NCBI GenBank assembly: GCA_024233865.1
Contig: JACKPA010000006.1
Coordinates: 62,001 to 126,000, forward strand
DNA length: 64,000 nt
Reading direction: 5' to 3'
DNA from: Leptospiraceae bacterium
GTDB taxonomy: Bacteria > Spirochaetota > Leptospiria > Leptospirales > Leptospiraceae
The notes below the pieces were generated by a model. It searched no databases, had not been told where the DNA came from, and worked only from the letters and a program-made list of their open reading frames with translations. Each line of letters starts with the position of its first letter. Positions within the stretch are counted from its first letter, which is position 1. Positions 52,948 to 61,862 of this stretch are shown here, piece by piece. The position numbers and the translations under genes are program-made.

Positions 52948-54021
52948 ATGAAACAATTAATCAGTTTATTCATTTTAAGCACCCTGGGAACTCTCTTATA
53001 TTGTAATGAAAAAGATAAAAAAATAGAATATAACGCAAAAAAAATCTTAATTTTGCAAAATACATTGAGTATTTCAGATGGCAGTTTGCTAAAAGTTTCC
53101 GGACAAATTGTAGACATGGAAAAAAAAGCAATGGAAAATGCAATTTTTATTACCAGATCAAAACCGGAAGCTGGTATTTCCATTCCACTGCTTTTTATCC
53201 ATGGTGACAATTCCAAAATAAGTCGGAATGTAATATCGGATAAAGGTGGAGCTTTTGATTTATTGCTTATTCCAGGACAATACATAGTAGAAGTACAAAG
53301 TCCTAAAGAAGAGCCTATCGGAGGTTTCTTTCTGGACATTGAAAAGGACGCTACTTTTGTAGAAGCTGAAATTTGGGAGAATAGCCAATTTAATATAAAC
53401 GGAAACATGGTAATTTCAAACTTAGAAGGGGACACGGGAAGCATTGCGGTGGAATCATCTCCGATAGAGATGGAAAGCAGTCCTCCAAACCAAGCATCAT
53501 TTTTAGAGAACCCGTCTTTTGAGGACGACACCAATTCATGTTCCAAAAACGATGATGCTTCTCTTTGTCCCAAAGGTTGGAGCATTACTACCTCCGGTTT
53601 AATTGAGGTAAGCCAAAATAAGGTGACAGCTCAGGATGGTACCCACGTTTTGGGTTTTTCTTCTTTAACCGGTAGCTATTCCGGTAGAATGGCATTATCT
53701 AATTGTTTTCCGTTGGATATTCAAAAAAACTTGGAAGCAAAAGGATATTTATTAAAGACGGCAGATGAAAATATTCGAGGAAGGTTTGTTGTGACGTTTT
53801 TTAAAGACGATTATTGTACAACTTATTCCGGTTCTACTATAAATGGTTCAGGGACTTCTCCTAACTTAGTGGATACATGGGAAGAATTAAATATCACGAT
53901 AAACCTTAACCAATATCCAAGTGAGCCAAAGGTTTACGGAAAATTAGGAATACAAGCAACAAAACCTACAGGCACCCAGGGAGATGTTTATTTTGACAAT
54001 ATAAACGTATTACAAAAATAA
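52948..54021 (+). CDS. Lipoprotein with carboxypeptidase-regulatory-like domain
   Basis: TAAGGAG stands 6 nt before the ATG. The signal peptide ends in the lipobox LLYC (MKQLISLFILSTLGTLLYCN). Residues 50-145 resemble a carboxypeptidase regulatory-like beta sandwich (SDKGGAFDLLLIPGQYIVEV). The C-terminal 170 residues form a beta-rich domain with SFEDDTNSCSKNDDASLCPK and a terminal DVYFDNINVLQK, as in carbohydrate-binding-type jelly rolls. It is exported and probably surface-attached. No enzyme motif is seen. Confidence 0.6.
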   Translation: MKQLISLFILSTLGTLLYCNEKDKKIEYNAKKILILQNTLSISDGSLLKVSGQIVDMEKKAMENAIFITRSKPEAGISIPLLFIHGDNSKISRNVISDKGGAFDLLLIPGQYIVEVQSPKEEPIGGFFLDIEKDATFVEAEIWENSQFNINGNMVISNLEGDTGSIAVESSPIEMESSPPNQASFLENPSFEDDTNSCSKNDDASLCPKGWSITTSGLIEVSQNKVTAQDGTHVLGFSSLTGSYSGRMALSNCFPLDIQKNLEAKGYLLKTADENIRGRFVVTFFKDDYCTTYSGSTINGSGTSPNLVDTWEELNITINLNQYPSEPKVYGKLGIQATKPTGTQGDVYFDNINVLQK

Positions 54022-54037
54022 GGAAAAATTCTTGCGG

Positions 54038-54076
54038 AGTATCTTAGCACTCTATTTGTTTGATTGCTAAGATACT
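54038..54076. terminator. 12-bp hairpin between lipoprotein and degP-like genes
   Basis: AGTATCTTAGCA (54,038-54,049) pairs perfectly with TGCTAAGATACT (54,065-54,076) across a 15-nt loop, 17 bp after the lipoprotein stop. It is followed by TGACAAAAAAA rather than a T-run, so intrinsic termination on the plus strand is doubtful. It could instead protect the 3' end of the transcript. Confidence 0.4.
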
Positions 54077-54134
54077 TGACAAAAAAACCAGAATATGATA
54101 GTTTTAAAAATTATAATATAGAGGAGAAATACGC

Positions 54135-55289
54135 ATGAATAATTATCTCAGAAGGTATAAGATGCTGGGAATAATAGTGTTTTCGATGTTAATAGGCACA
54201 TTTTTATCTCCAATAGTTACTTGCGGAATGCGAAATACTTCGCTATTGGTTAATGCGGATGATTCAACCGAAAAGCTAACACCGGCAAAAAAACAGGCAA
54301 TTAGCTTAGAAAATGCTTTTCAAGAAGTTTTCGAACAAGTGTCTCCTAGTGTTGTTTCTATAGCAACTGAGAAAACCGTTGATTACAATATTCATCCGTT
54401 TATGGATGATCCGTTTTTAAATAAATTTTTCGGACAAAAAAATTTCCATCGAAAGTTCAAACAATCAGGCTTAGGCTCGGGTATAATCTTAAACAAAGAA
54501 GGTTATATACTAACAAACCAGCACGTTGTGAAAAATATGGATAAGCTAACCGTAAAGCTAAAAAACAAAAAGTCCTATAATGCAACTGTTGTGGGTTTGG
54601 ATAAAGTTATGGACATAGCCTTACTTAAAATAACAGCTCCCGAAAGCGAATTAACTCCAGCTGTTTTAGGAGATTCTTCTAAAATAAAAGTAGGAAGTTG
54701 GGCAATCGCTATGGGTTCTCCTTTGGGTTTTGAGCAGTCTTTTACAGTTGGTATTATCAGTGCAGTTCAAAGAGGTGGAATAGATGATTCCGGTTTGTCT
54801 TATATCCAAACCGATGCAGCCATTAACCAAGGGAATAGTGGAGGTCCCTTGCTTGACATCTATGGAAGAGTGATTGGTATCAATCGTATGATCGTATCCC
54901 CCAGTGGTGGTTCCGTAGGAATCGGTTTCTCCATTCCTATCAATGAAGCAAAACAAGTTGTTGCGGATTTAAAAAAATATGGAAAAGTATCAAGACCTTG
55001 GTTAGGTGTAGGTTTGGATGTTATTTCCGAAGAAGAAAAAAAAGAACTAAAACTTGATTCTACGGAAGGAGCACTTATCAAACAAATTGTTCAAGGTTCT
55101 CCGGCGGATAAAGCAGGGCTTCGTCTTTTTGATGTAATCAAAAAACTGGACGGGAAAATTATCAAAAGCCCTGAGGATGTTATAAATGTCGTAAGAAACT
55201 CCAAAATTGGGAACAGACTACGTTTGGAAATAGTTCGAGCAGGCTCTACCATAAGGACTGTAGCCACACTAGATGAAAAACAAAATTAG
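54135..55289 (+). CDS. HtrA/DegP family periplasmic serine protease
   Basis: The 384-residue protein has an N-terminal anchor or signal (LGIIVFSMLIGTFLSPIVTC). The trypsin-like triad is H130 (TNQHVV), D160 (MDIALLKI) and S235 (NQGNSGGPL). One PDZ domain follows (SRPWLGVGLDVISEE to VVRNSKIGNRLRLEI). A GAGGAG site lies 8 nt before the ATG. The product degrades or refolds damaged envelope proteins. The gene is followed with a 17-bp overlap by a lipoprotein frame. Confidence 0.93.
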   Translation: MNNYLRRYKMLGIIVFSMLIGTFLSPIVTCGMRNTSLLVNADDSTEKLTPAKKQAISLENAFQEVFEQVSPSVVSIATEKTVDYNIHPFMDDPFLNKFFGQKNFHRKFKQSGLGSGIILNKEGYILTNQHVVKNMDKLTVKLKNKKSYNATVVGLDKVMDIALLKITAPESELTPAVLGDSSKIKVGSWAIAMGSPLGFEQSFTVGIISAVQRGGIDDSGLSYIQTDAAINQGNSGGPLLDIYGRVIGINRMIVSPSGGSVGIGFSIPINEAKQVVADLKKYGKVSRPWLGVGLDVISEEEKKELKLDSTEGALIKQIVQGSPADKAGLRLFDVIKKLDGKIIKSPEDVINVVRNSKIGNRLRLEIVRAGSTIRTVATLDEKQN

Positions 55290-56049
55290 GACATTTCGAC
55301 TACGCTCAAATCGTTCTCTGAGCGTAGTCGAACATGTCGAAGGGAACAACAACCGAATATCAAAAATCGTATCTTTTTTTACACTCCTTACATTTGTATC
55401 ATTAAACCTTTCTTGCTTTGGTGGATTACGTGCAAAAGACCATATAAATACGCCCTTGATCGGGTCTGTCCTTTCACTAAAAATTTCTGAAGAAATTTAT
55501 GAAAAATGGCAAAGTTCCTCTGTTTGGTTGCATTTGAGTACTGAAGAACCGGAAAAAGAAGAAGGAGTAATTTATTTTGATAATGAGGTTTCTTGGTACG
55601 GTGACTTCGAAGACGATGAATTAGAAACTGACCTTCCCGCAGGACTTTACTATGGTAGACTAGAATTTAGTGCAACTCAGAGGTACCCGTTTTTATTTAG
55701 TGTTAGAAGTAGTATGCGGATTTATTTTGGATACTACATTGATGAAGAGTATGAAGTGGAAGAATTCAATGGGACTTTCTGTGTACCTTTGGATGAACTA
55801 ATAGACTATGCTAATAATAGAGGTAGTGATAATATTAACTATGACATCGTATGTCCCAGATTGAATGCAAACTATTCCAAGTCCGTTCAAGTCTATTTTG
55901 ATTATGATGATGAAGAACCTTATTATGATGGAAATGCAACGGGATTAAACATTATAACCGGTTTGATTCTTGCAGGTATTCCATGGGCATTTGTGGGAGT
56001 AGTAGTGAACAAGCAAGACATAGATGCATCGGTTGAAATAGAAAAGTAG
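55273..56049 (+). CDS. Lipoprotein, unknown, with a repeat-derived N-terminus
   Basis: The only ATG for this frame is at 55,273, inside the end of the protease gene. The first 25 residues (MKNKIRTFRLRSNRSLSVVE and on) are encoded by a dispersed hairpin repeat. The normal signal peptide comes only after that (ISKIVSFFTLLTFVSLNLSC, lipobox NLSC). The body has acidic stretches such as EEPEKEEGVIYFDNE and FDYDDEEPYYDG and a membrane-like segment near the C-terminus (LILAGIPWAFVGVVV). It seems the repeat inserted before or across the original start. No family was recognised. Confidence 0.6.
   Translation: MKNKIRTFRLRSNRSLSVVEHVEGNNNRISKIVSFFTLLTFVSLNLSCFGGLRAKDHINTPLIGSVLSLKISEEIYEKWQSSSVWLHLSTEEPEKEEGVIYFDNEVSWYGDFEDDELETDLPAGLYYGRLEFSATQRYPFLFSVRSSMRIYFGYYIDEEYEVEEFNGTFCVPLDELIDYANNRGSDNINYDIVCPRLNANYSKSVQVYFDYDDEEPYYDGNATGLNIITGLILAGIPWAFVGVVVNKQDIDASVEIEK
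55295..55332. repeat. Dispersed GAGCGTAGTCGAA hairpin, complete copy
   Basis: TTCGACTACGCTCA (55,295-55,308) and TGAGCGTAGTCGAA (55,319-55,332) form a perfect 14-bp stem with a 10-nt loop. GACAT/ATGTC extend it after a one-base bulge. The sequence is richer in GC than its surroundings. One arm (GAGCGTAGTCGA) occurs alone at 23,191-23,202. It lies 6 bp after the protease stop and may end that transcript. Confidence 0.85.
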
Positions 56050-56055
56050 TTTTAG

Positions 56056-56916
56056 TTACACCAGTTGATTATATGTTAAAAACTCATCTAAACATGCAAT
56101 CAATTTTTCCGGATTGTCATGGTGGATGTTATGCCCGGCATTTTCAATTTCAATATATTTTAGATTCTTAAAATGCGATAAAACTTCTTGCAAATTGGCT
56201 GCCTTTAGATGGGTTTCTTCCCCAAAGCAAATCATAACAGGGCACAAAATATTTCTCCAAAGTTCACGAGACAAGCCAGGAGAAAACGGCATAGGAAAAC
56301 CCAATTTGGTTCGCGGATCACTTTTCCAAATATACTTTCCATCTTCCACTTGTTTTACGAGCGTTCTAACCAATTTATCCACCTTTTCTGGATTGAGTCT
56401 TGGGTGAACCATAGACAGTACATTGCTTGCTTCTTCCAAAGAAGACATAGTTTTAAACTTTGAGTTCCGATGGCTTGATGTACGTCCTAACCATTTAATT
56501 ATATTTTCCCTTTCCACATTCATTGGTTTGATACCACTAAATCCTTCCAAGCAAATCAGGGCTTCTATCTTTTCCGGAAATATCCCGGTATATCTTGCTC
56601 CAAGAGCCGCTCCCAAAGAATGACCAAGTATGAAAAATGTTTCGGGTAGATAAACATTCACAACACCATGCAAATCAATAATATTTTCATTATAATGGTA
56701 CAATCCGTCTTTTTTCCAACCGGAGTCCCCATGTCCTCGATAATCAAAACTAACGATATTAAACCTTTGATTTAAAAATTCTTCCAAAAAAATAAAACTT
56801 TCTTTTGTATCATTGAAACCGTGGAGGAGTAATATTGTGTCTTTTTGTGAGTTGTCAACCAATTTGACACTAATTGGAAAACCAAGACTTTCAAAGATTT
56901 CATACCGAACATTCAT
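56056..56916 (-). CDS. Alpha/beta hydrolase
   Basis: The start is set at the ATG at 56,916 (MNVRYEIFESLGFPISVKLV); the frame continues 4 codons to a TTG. LLLHGFNDTKESF gives the oxyanion-hole HG, FDYRGHGDSGW the strand after it, GHSLGAALGARY the nucleophile elbow, and NAGHNIHHDNP the catalytic His near the C-terminus. Length (286) and order are typical of the fold. The substrate is unknown; esterase or C-C hydrolase are possible. Confidence 0.87.
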   Translation of the reverse strand: MNVRYEIFESLGFPISVKLVDNSQKDTILLLHGFNDTKESFIFLEEFLNQRFNIVSFDYRGHGDSGWKKDGLYHYNENIIDLHGVVNVYLPETFFILGHSLGAALGARYTGIFPEKIEALICLEGFSGIKPMNVERENIIKWLGRTSSHRNSKFKTMSSLEEASNVLSMVHPRLNPEKVDKLVRTLVKQVEDGKYIWKSDPRTKLGFPMPFSPGLSRELWRNILCPVMICFGEETHLKAANLQEVLSHFKNLKYIEIENAGHNIHHDNPEKLIACLDEFLTYNQLV

Positions 56917-57086
56917 ATATAATTCCAATTTTCAATTTGATCTAACTATGTTTTAAATTCAAGAGTTTTCTTGGATTATATTTGAAATCTGTATAAAAAG
57001 GTTTGAAAAATTTTAGGGATTTTGTACCATTTATTTTCTGTTAATATATACTATACTTTGGATAATATATCCAAAGGAGAAGTTAG

Positions 57087-58211
57087 ATGTCTGTAAATGA
57101 GAAAAAACCTAGAGTCTTGATTGTTGATGACACACCTCAAAATATTGAGGTAATTATTAATATTCTCAATAGTGAATTTAGCCTTATTATTGCAAAAGAT
57201 GGAAAGCAAGCTTTGCATGTGCTCGAAAAAATGATTCCAGATTTGATTTTACTAGATGTCTCGATGCCTGATATGGATGGATTTGAAGTTTGCAAGATAC
57301 TAAAAAATAACTCTCGTACAAAGGATATACCTATAATTTTTTTAACGGCAAGAGCAGAATCCGAAGATGTCGTAAAAGGGTTCCATACAGGAGGAGCTGA
57401 CTATGTTACCAAACCTTTCCGTATTGAAGAACTTAAAGCAAGGATGAATACTCATTTAAAACTTAGACAAAAGGAGTTACAACTACAAGAACTCAATGCA
57501 ACTAAAGACAAATTTTTTTCTATTATTGCTCATGATTTAAAAAATCCATTTTCCGGAATCATTGGTATTTCTGATATTATATTAAAAAACCTAAAAACAA
57601 TGTCTTTGGAAAAGTTAGAAGAAATGATGCAGATTCTTCATGATTCTTCTTATCATGGTTATAGATTATTGGAAAATCTTCTGGAATGGTCTAGGACACA
57701 AACAAACTCAATTGGGTACAAACCAGAAAACTTTTATATAAAAGACATATTAAACCAAACCTATTACCTCGTGAAGTCAAATGCAGATCAAAAAAACATT
57801 AGGTTATCACTCGAAATGCACACTACTGAGCAAGTGTATGCTGATCCGAATATGATTTTAACAGTTGTTAGGAACTTGGTAGCAAATGCCATTAAATTTA
57901 CTCCCAAAAATGGTGAAATCAAAGTTATAGCAAATAAACAGGGTAATGAAATTGTGGTATCTATCATAGACAATGGAATTGGAATTGAACAAGAGAATAT
58001 ATCTAAACTCTTTGATATTGGTTCAAAATTATCTAATCCCGGAACTGAGAATGAAAAAGGAACAGGTTTGGGTTTGATTTTGTGCAAAGAATTTGTACAT
58101 ATCAACAATGGAGAAATTAACGTAAAGAGTGAATTGGGAAAAGGTAGCACTTTTTCATTTACTTTACCTCAAATTTCGGATTCAGATCGGTATTCAAATG
58201 GAACAATTTAA
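57087..58211 (+). CDS. Response-regulator/histidine-kinase hybrid (REC-HisKA-HATPase)
   Basis: The receiver domain has phospho-acceptor D57 in LILLDVSMPDMDGFE and K109 in VTKPF. HisKA has H149 in SIIAHDLKNPFSG, and the HATPase has NLVANAIKF, DNGIGIE and GTGLGLILCKEF. It is a paralogue of 21,085-22,212 with the same domain order. AAAGGAG lies 6 nt before the ATG. The 3' end overlaps the acyl-CoA ligase-like gene by 14 bp, so the two are co-translated. Confidence 0.92.
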   Translation: MSVNEKKPRVLIVDDTPQNIEVIINILNSEFSLIIAKDGKQALHVLEKMIPDLILLDVSMPDMDGFEVCKILKNNSRTKDIPIIFLTARAESEDVVKGFHTGGADYVTKPFRIEELKARMNTHLKLRQKELQLQELNATKDKFFSIIAHDLKNPFSGIIGISDIILKNLKTMSLEKLEEMMQILHDSSYHGYRLLENLLEWSRTQTNSIGYKPENFYIKDILNQTYYLVKSNADQKNIRLSLEMHTTEQVYADPNMILTVVRNLVANAIKFTPKNGEIKVIANKQGNEIVVSIIDNGIGIEQENISKLFDIGSKLSNPGTENEKGTGLGLILCKEFVHINNGEINVKSELGKGSTFSFTLPQISDSDRYSNGTI

Positions 58212-59709
58212 TCTTACCCAATATTGTTTACATCACAATTTAAAAAATAACCCAAACAAAACAGCCCTTACTTTTATAGATAATAAACAAGGAAAATTAA
58301 ACTGGACATACCAAGAAATCTATAATGATATAAGTAAAATTGCAAATCAATTGGATTCTTATAATCTGCCAAAAGGCTCACGAATTGTAATACGGTTACC
58401 TCAAAGCCCGGAATATGCAATCCTATTTTTTGCAATCATTTTATCGGGATTGGTAGCTGTTCCTACATCCCCTCAATTAACAAGTGAAGAAGAAAGGTTT
58501 ATTGTAAGAGATACGGAAGCATCCATTTTTGTTTATTCCGATCTACTTGGAAAGCCGGAGAATATTCCAAATACCTGTCAATCTGTTGCAAAAGATGAAT
58601 TATTTTCTGAGTTTTCTACTAACAAAAGTGAATACTTTAGAAAAACGCAGAAAGAAGACCCCGCTTTTATCGTTTATACATCAGGGACAACCGGATTCCC
58701 CAAAGGAGTGTTACATGCACATAGAAATGTGATAGGTCGTCAACCAATGCAAAAAGGCTGGACAGATTTAAATTCTACCGATAAATTATTACACGCGGGT
58801 CAACTCAATTGGACCTATACTTTTGGTGTAGGCTTGGTTGACACTTGGACATGGGGAGCTACATCCATTCTTTATAATGGTCCTAGTGAGCCAAGCATTT
58901 GGGCTGATTTAATTGAATCGGAAAAAGCAACTATATTTGTTACCGTTCCTGGACTTTACAGGAGAATTTTAAAACATGCTAACCTAAAAAAGTACAAATT
59001 CGATTCAATAAGACATTGTTTGACGGCAGGTTCGAGTCTTCACCCTGAGCTTAGGGAAAAATGGAATGAAGCGACTGGAAAGTATTTGTATGAGGCATTG
59101 GGTATGAGTGAGATTTCTACTTATATCAGCACTTCACCTAAGATTAAATATAAACCAGGCTCCCCCGGAAAACCACAAGAAGGGAGAAACGTCGCTATTT
59201 TGCCAATTGAAGAAGGAACAAATCCCCTACCCGTTGGAGAAATCGGATTACTCGCCATTCATCGTTCTGATCCTGGATTGATGTTAGGCTATTGGAACAG
59301 AAAAGAGGAAGAAGAAACTGTCTTTAGGGGAGATTGGTTTATCGGTGGTGACTTAGCTCATATTGATGAAGAAGGATATGTCTTTTATCACGGTAGAAAT
59401 GATGAATTAATGAATTCTTTTGGTTATCGGGTATCTCCATTGGAAGTAGAAAGAGTTTTAAATGAATTGCCGTTTATAAGCGAGGCTGCCGTAGCAGAAA
59501 TCCCAAAAGGAAAAGACTTAAGCATCATTGCAGCTTTTATAGTTTTAAAAGAAAGTATTAAAGAAGAAGAGATAGTAAAAAACAATATTTTAGACCATCT
59601 TTCTCAAAAACTTGCAAAGTATAAATTACCTAGAGAAATTCGTTTTGTATCTAGCTTGCCCCATAATCAAAATGGAAAACTTATCAGAAAAAAATTGTTA
59701 AGTTTATAA
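58198..59709 (+). CDS. AMP-dependent acyl/aryl-CoA ligase-like protein
   Basis: The start is taken at the ATG at 58,198 (MEQFNLTQYCLHHNLKNNPN); the frame extends upstream into the kinase gene but that part is unlike the family. Motifs of the ANL superfamily are complete: FIVYTSGTTGFPKGVLHAHR (P-loop), YEALGMSEIS (A5), GDLAHIDEEGYVFYHGRNDE (A7-A8), and the catalytic lysine in NQNGKLIRKKL. Length 503 fits benzoate/acetate-type CoA ligases. The substrate cannot be read from sequence. Coupling to a REC-kinase gene is unusual. Confidence 0.87.
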   Translation: MEQFNLTQYCLHHNLKNNPNKTALTFIDNKQGKLNWTYQEIYNDISKIANQLDSYNLPKGSRIVIRLPQSPEYAILFFAIILSGLVAVPTSPQLTSEEERFIVRDTEASIFVYSDLLGKPENIPNTCQSVAKDELFSEFSTNKSEYFRKTQKEDPAFIVYTSGTTGFPKGVLHAHRNVIGRQPMQKGWTDLNSTDKLLHAGQLNWTYTFGVGLVDTWTWGATSILYNGPSEPSIWADLIESEKATIFVTVPGLYRRILKHANLKKYKFDSIRHCLTAGSSLHPELREKWNEATGKYLYEALGMSEISTYISTSPKIKYKPGSPGKPQEGRNVAILPIEEGTNPLPVGEIGLLAIHRSDPGLMLGYWNRKEEEETVFRGDWFIGGDLAHIDEEGYVFYHGRNDELMNSFGYRVSPLEVERVLNELPFISEAAVAEIPKGKDLSIIAAFIVLKESIKEEEIVKNNILDHLSQKLAKYKLPREIRFVSSLPHNQNGKLIRKKLLSL

Positions 59710-59740
59710 TTAAATTCATTTTTTAATTGTGTCTTGTACT

Positions 59741-60757
59741 TTAGGATATTGGAACTTGAGGTATTTCGACATCCCTCAAGAATTCTGCGCTTTCTTCAGG
59801 TAATGCACTATTGATAAACATACCGCTTCCAAGTTCAAATCCTGCTTGTTTGGTAATTCTTGGTACAATGGACAAATACCAATGGAAATATTTAGTATTT
59901 TCGTCCGCCAAGGGAACTGAGCGAATGGTATAGTTATAATCAGGATTGCCAAGTCCATAATATAACTTAGATAAAACAATTTTCAAAATGGAGGCTAAAT
60001 CCCTTAGCTCTATCTCCGATATGTATTCATAAGATGAATAGTGTTGACGCGGAAAAATCCACGTATGAAAAGGAGTAAGGGCTGCATAAGGAATAAAGGA
60101 TACAAAACTATCATTCTCTTCAATAATTCTTGAACCGGTAGAAATTTCGTCTAGTAATGTCCTACAAAAAATGCAATCTCCATTGTCATCAAAATAGCGT
60201 ATGATTTCTTGAATCCTCGAACGAAATTGGTAAGGTACTACAGGAGTAGCAGCAATTTGAGAATGAGGATGTTCCAAAGAAGAGCCAGCTGCTTCACCAC
60301 TATTTTTAAAAATAACGATCACTTCTATTCGTCTATCATTTCTTATTTGGGTAAAACGATGCTTGTAGGCAAGCAATATATTAAAAATATCTTCTTCCGG
60401 AAGTAAAGCAGTTGTAACATTATGTAACGGGTGGTCGATCACGACATCATGAATACCCACACCGGAAACCGTTTTGTGAATTCCATCATTCCAACGAATT
60501 CGTTCTCCTTCCGGAGAAAGAGCTGGAAATTTGTTATTCACTACTCTTACTCTCCAATTGCCGTCATGACCGGAAATACGTAGAGACTCAGTTGTACAAA
60601 GGTGCTCATTCCCAATACAAAAAGGACAATCCGGTTTGTATTTTAAAAGCTCTATTTTTGGTTTATCGGAACGAACAAATTGGTGAGGACGTTTTGCCCT
60701 TTCCGTTGCCATAATAACCCAATCCCTGGTTATAATATTCTGTCTTAGTTCGGACAT
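59741..60757 (-). CDS. galT: Galactose-1-phosphate uridylyltransferase
   Basis: The 338-residue HIT-superfamily enzyme shows the zinc pair C44-x2-C47 (CPFCIGN), SGEAAGSSLEHPHSQIAATP with the HPH-x-Q motif (nucleophile H165), and FCRTLLDE with FIPYAALTPFHTWIFPR in the second half. It exchanges UMP between UDP-glucose and galactose-1-phosphate in the Leloir pathway. No galK or galE is adjacent. It could also act on other hexose phosphates, as bacterial relatives do. Confidence 0.9.
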   Translation of the reverse strand: MSELRQNIITRDWVIMATERAKRPHQFVRSDKPKIELLKYKPDCPFCIGNEHLCTTESLRISGHDGNWRVRVVNNKFPALSPEGERIRWNDGIHKTVSGVGIHDVVIDHPLHNVTTALLPEEDIFNILLAYKHRFTQIRNDRRIEVIVIFKNSGEAAGSSLEHPHSQIAATPVVPYQFRSRIQEIIRYFDDNGDCIFCRTLLDEISTGSRIIEENDSFVSFIPYAALTPFHTWIFPRQHYSSYEYISEIELRDLASILKIVLSKLYYGLGNPDYNYTIRSVPLADENTKYFHWYLSIVPRITKQAGFELGSGMFINSALPEESAEFLRDVEIPQVPIS

Positions 60758-60986
60758 AACCCTGGTGCTCCCTTCTACCTATATACCGATCTTAAATTCT
60801 TTTTCAAAACAAGCAAGACAAAAAGAATATATATCAAAAATACTGTAAGAGCATCAACTCGTTATATCAAGGGAAAACAAAAAAACTGAGCAACTTCTCT
60901 ATTTATAAAAAAAAACAACCTCAAAAGTATTGACATATTAAACCTTTTTATTGAAGCTAATAGAAAGAGTTAAATTGTAGAGTTAT

Positions 60987-61715
60987 ATGGATATAAAAAT
61001 TCATTCGGTATGTTTGTTTGATATAGAGGGAACTCTGATTCCGGTCAATTTTGTAAACGAAGTTTTAACACCTTATATACTTCAAAAGGTGCCTTCTTTT
61101 GTTGATAAGTTTGGACTAGAAAAGGATGTTGCGAACTTCTTGATCCAAGAGAATGAGACAGATTTTAAAAAAGGTTTGTATGCGGAAAAAATTTCTAGAA
61201 ACAAACAGATTATAAAACCGCCAACCATAAGCTATATACAACACATTATCAAAATTGATAAAAATTGTATGGCTTTAGCCATGATCAAAGAAAAAATATT
61301 AAGACATGGTTGCGAAGCTAAAGAAATTAACTGGAAAGTTTTTACAGATGTTCCCAAGTTTTTACAGTATTTAAAAAAATATTATATACGAGTAGGTATT
61401 TATTCTATTGATGATGTAGATTCGCAAATTTCTTTATTCAAATATACGAGCCTTGGGGACATGACTCCTTATATTTCCCACTATTTTGATTTGAAAATCG
61501 GAGCAAAAACCGATAGCTCTAGCTATACCAATATAGCTAGAGCTATTAAGACAACACCCAAAAAAATTGCCTTTTTTACGGATAGTTTGGAAGAAGCAGA
61601 AACTGCCAAAAAAGCTGGTCTACATACAATAGTTGTAAAAAGACCAGGCTCCAAAGGTCATGGAATGCACTTGCATGAATCAATTATGGATTTTATGCCT
61701 CTAATGGTTGATTAA
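60987..61715 (+). CDS. Enolase-phosphatase E1-like HAD hydrolase
   Basis: The 242-residue protein has CLFDIEGTLIPVNFVNEVLT (D12, E14, the MtnC-style D-x-E-G-T), and VFTDVPKFLQYLKKY. GIYSIDDVDSQISLFKYTSL and GDMTPYISHYFDLKIGAKTD follow, then FFTDSLEEAETAKKAG with motif III and IV residues. The overall order matches MtnC of methionine salvage. The usual IYSSGS motif reads IYSIDD, however, and DIEGTTTP is DIEGTLIP, so the substrate may differ. No other methionine-salvage gene is present. Confidence 0.72.
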   Translation: MDIKIHSVCLFDIEGTLIPVNFVNEVLTPYILQKVPSFVDKFGLEKDVANFLIQENETDFKKGLYAEKISRNKQIIKPPTISYIQHIIKIDKNCMALAMIKEKILRHGCEAKEINWKVFTDVPKFLQYLKKYYIRVGIYSIDDVDSQISLFKYTSLGDMTPYISHYFDLKIGAKTDSSSYTNIARAIKTTPKKIAFFTDSLEEAETAKKAGLHTIVVKRPGSKGHGMHLHESIMDFMPLMVD

Positions 61716-61862
61716 GGTTTCTTTTTTAGTGAAAATTTTTAATACAGATAACTAATTGCTAACCATGAAAATCGCTCTTTCATTGATAAAAACAAGCCGC
61801 GATTTTGTTCGTTCTGCCTTGACAATCAAGACCTTCTTACCTTCAAAAGCCGTTCCATATTT

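Noticed and set aside
54038..54076. Rho-independent terminator
   Set aside because: The stem is good but it is followed by A residues, not a T-run, on the plus strand. Kept only as a low-confidence hairpin.
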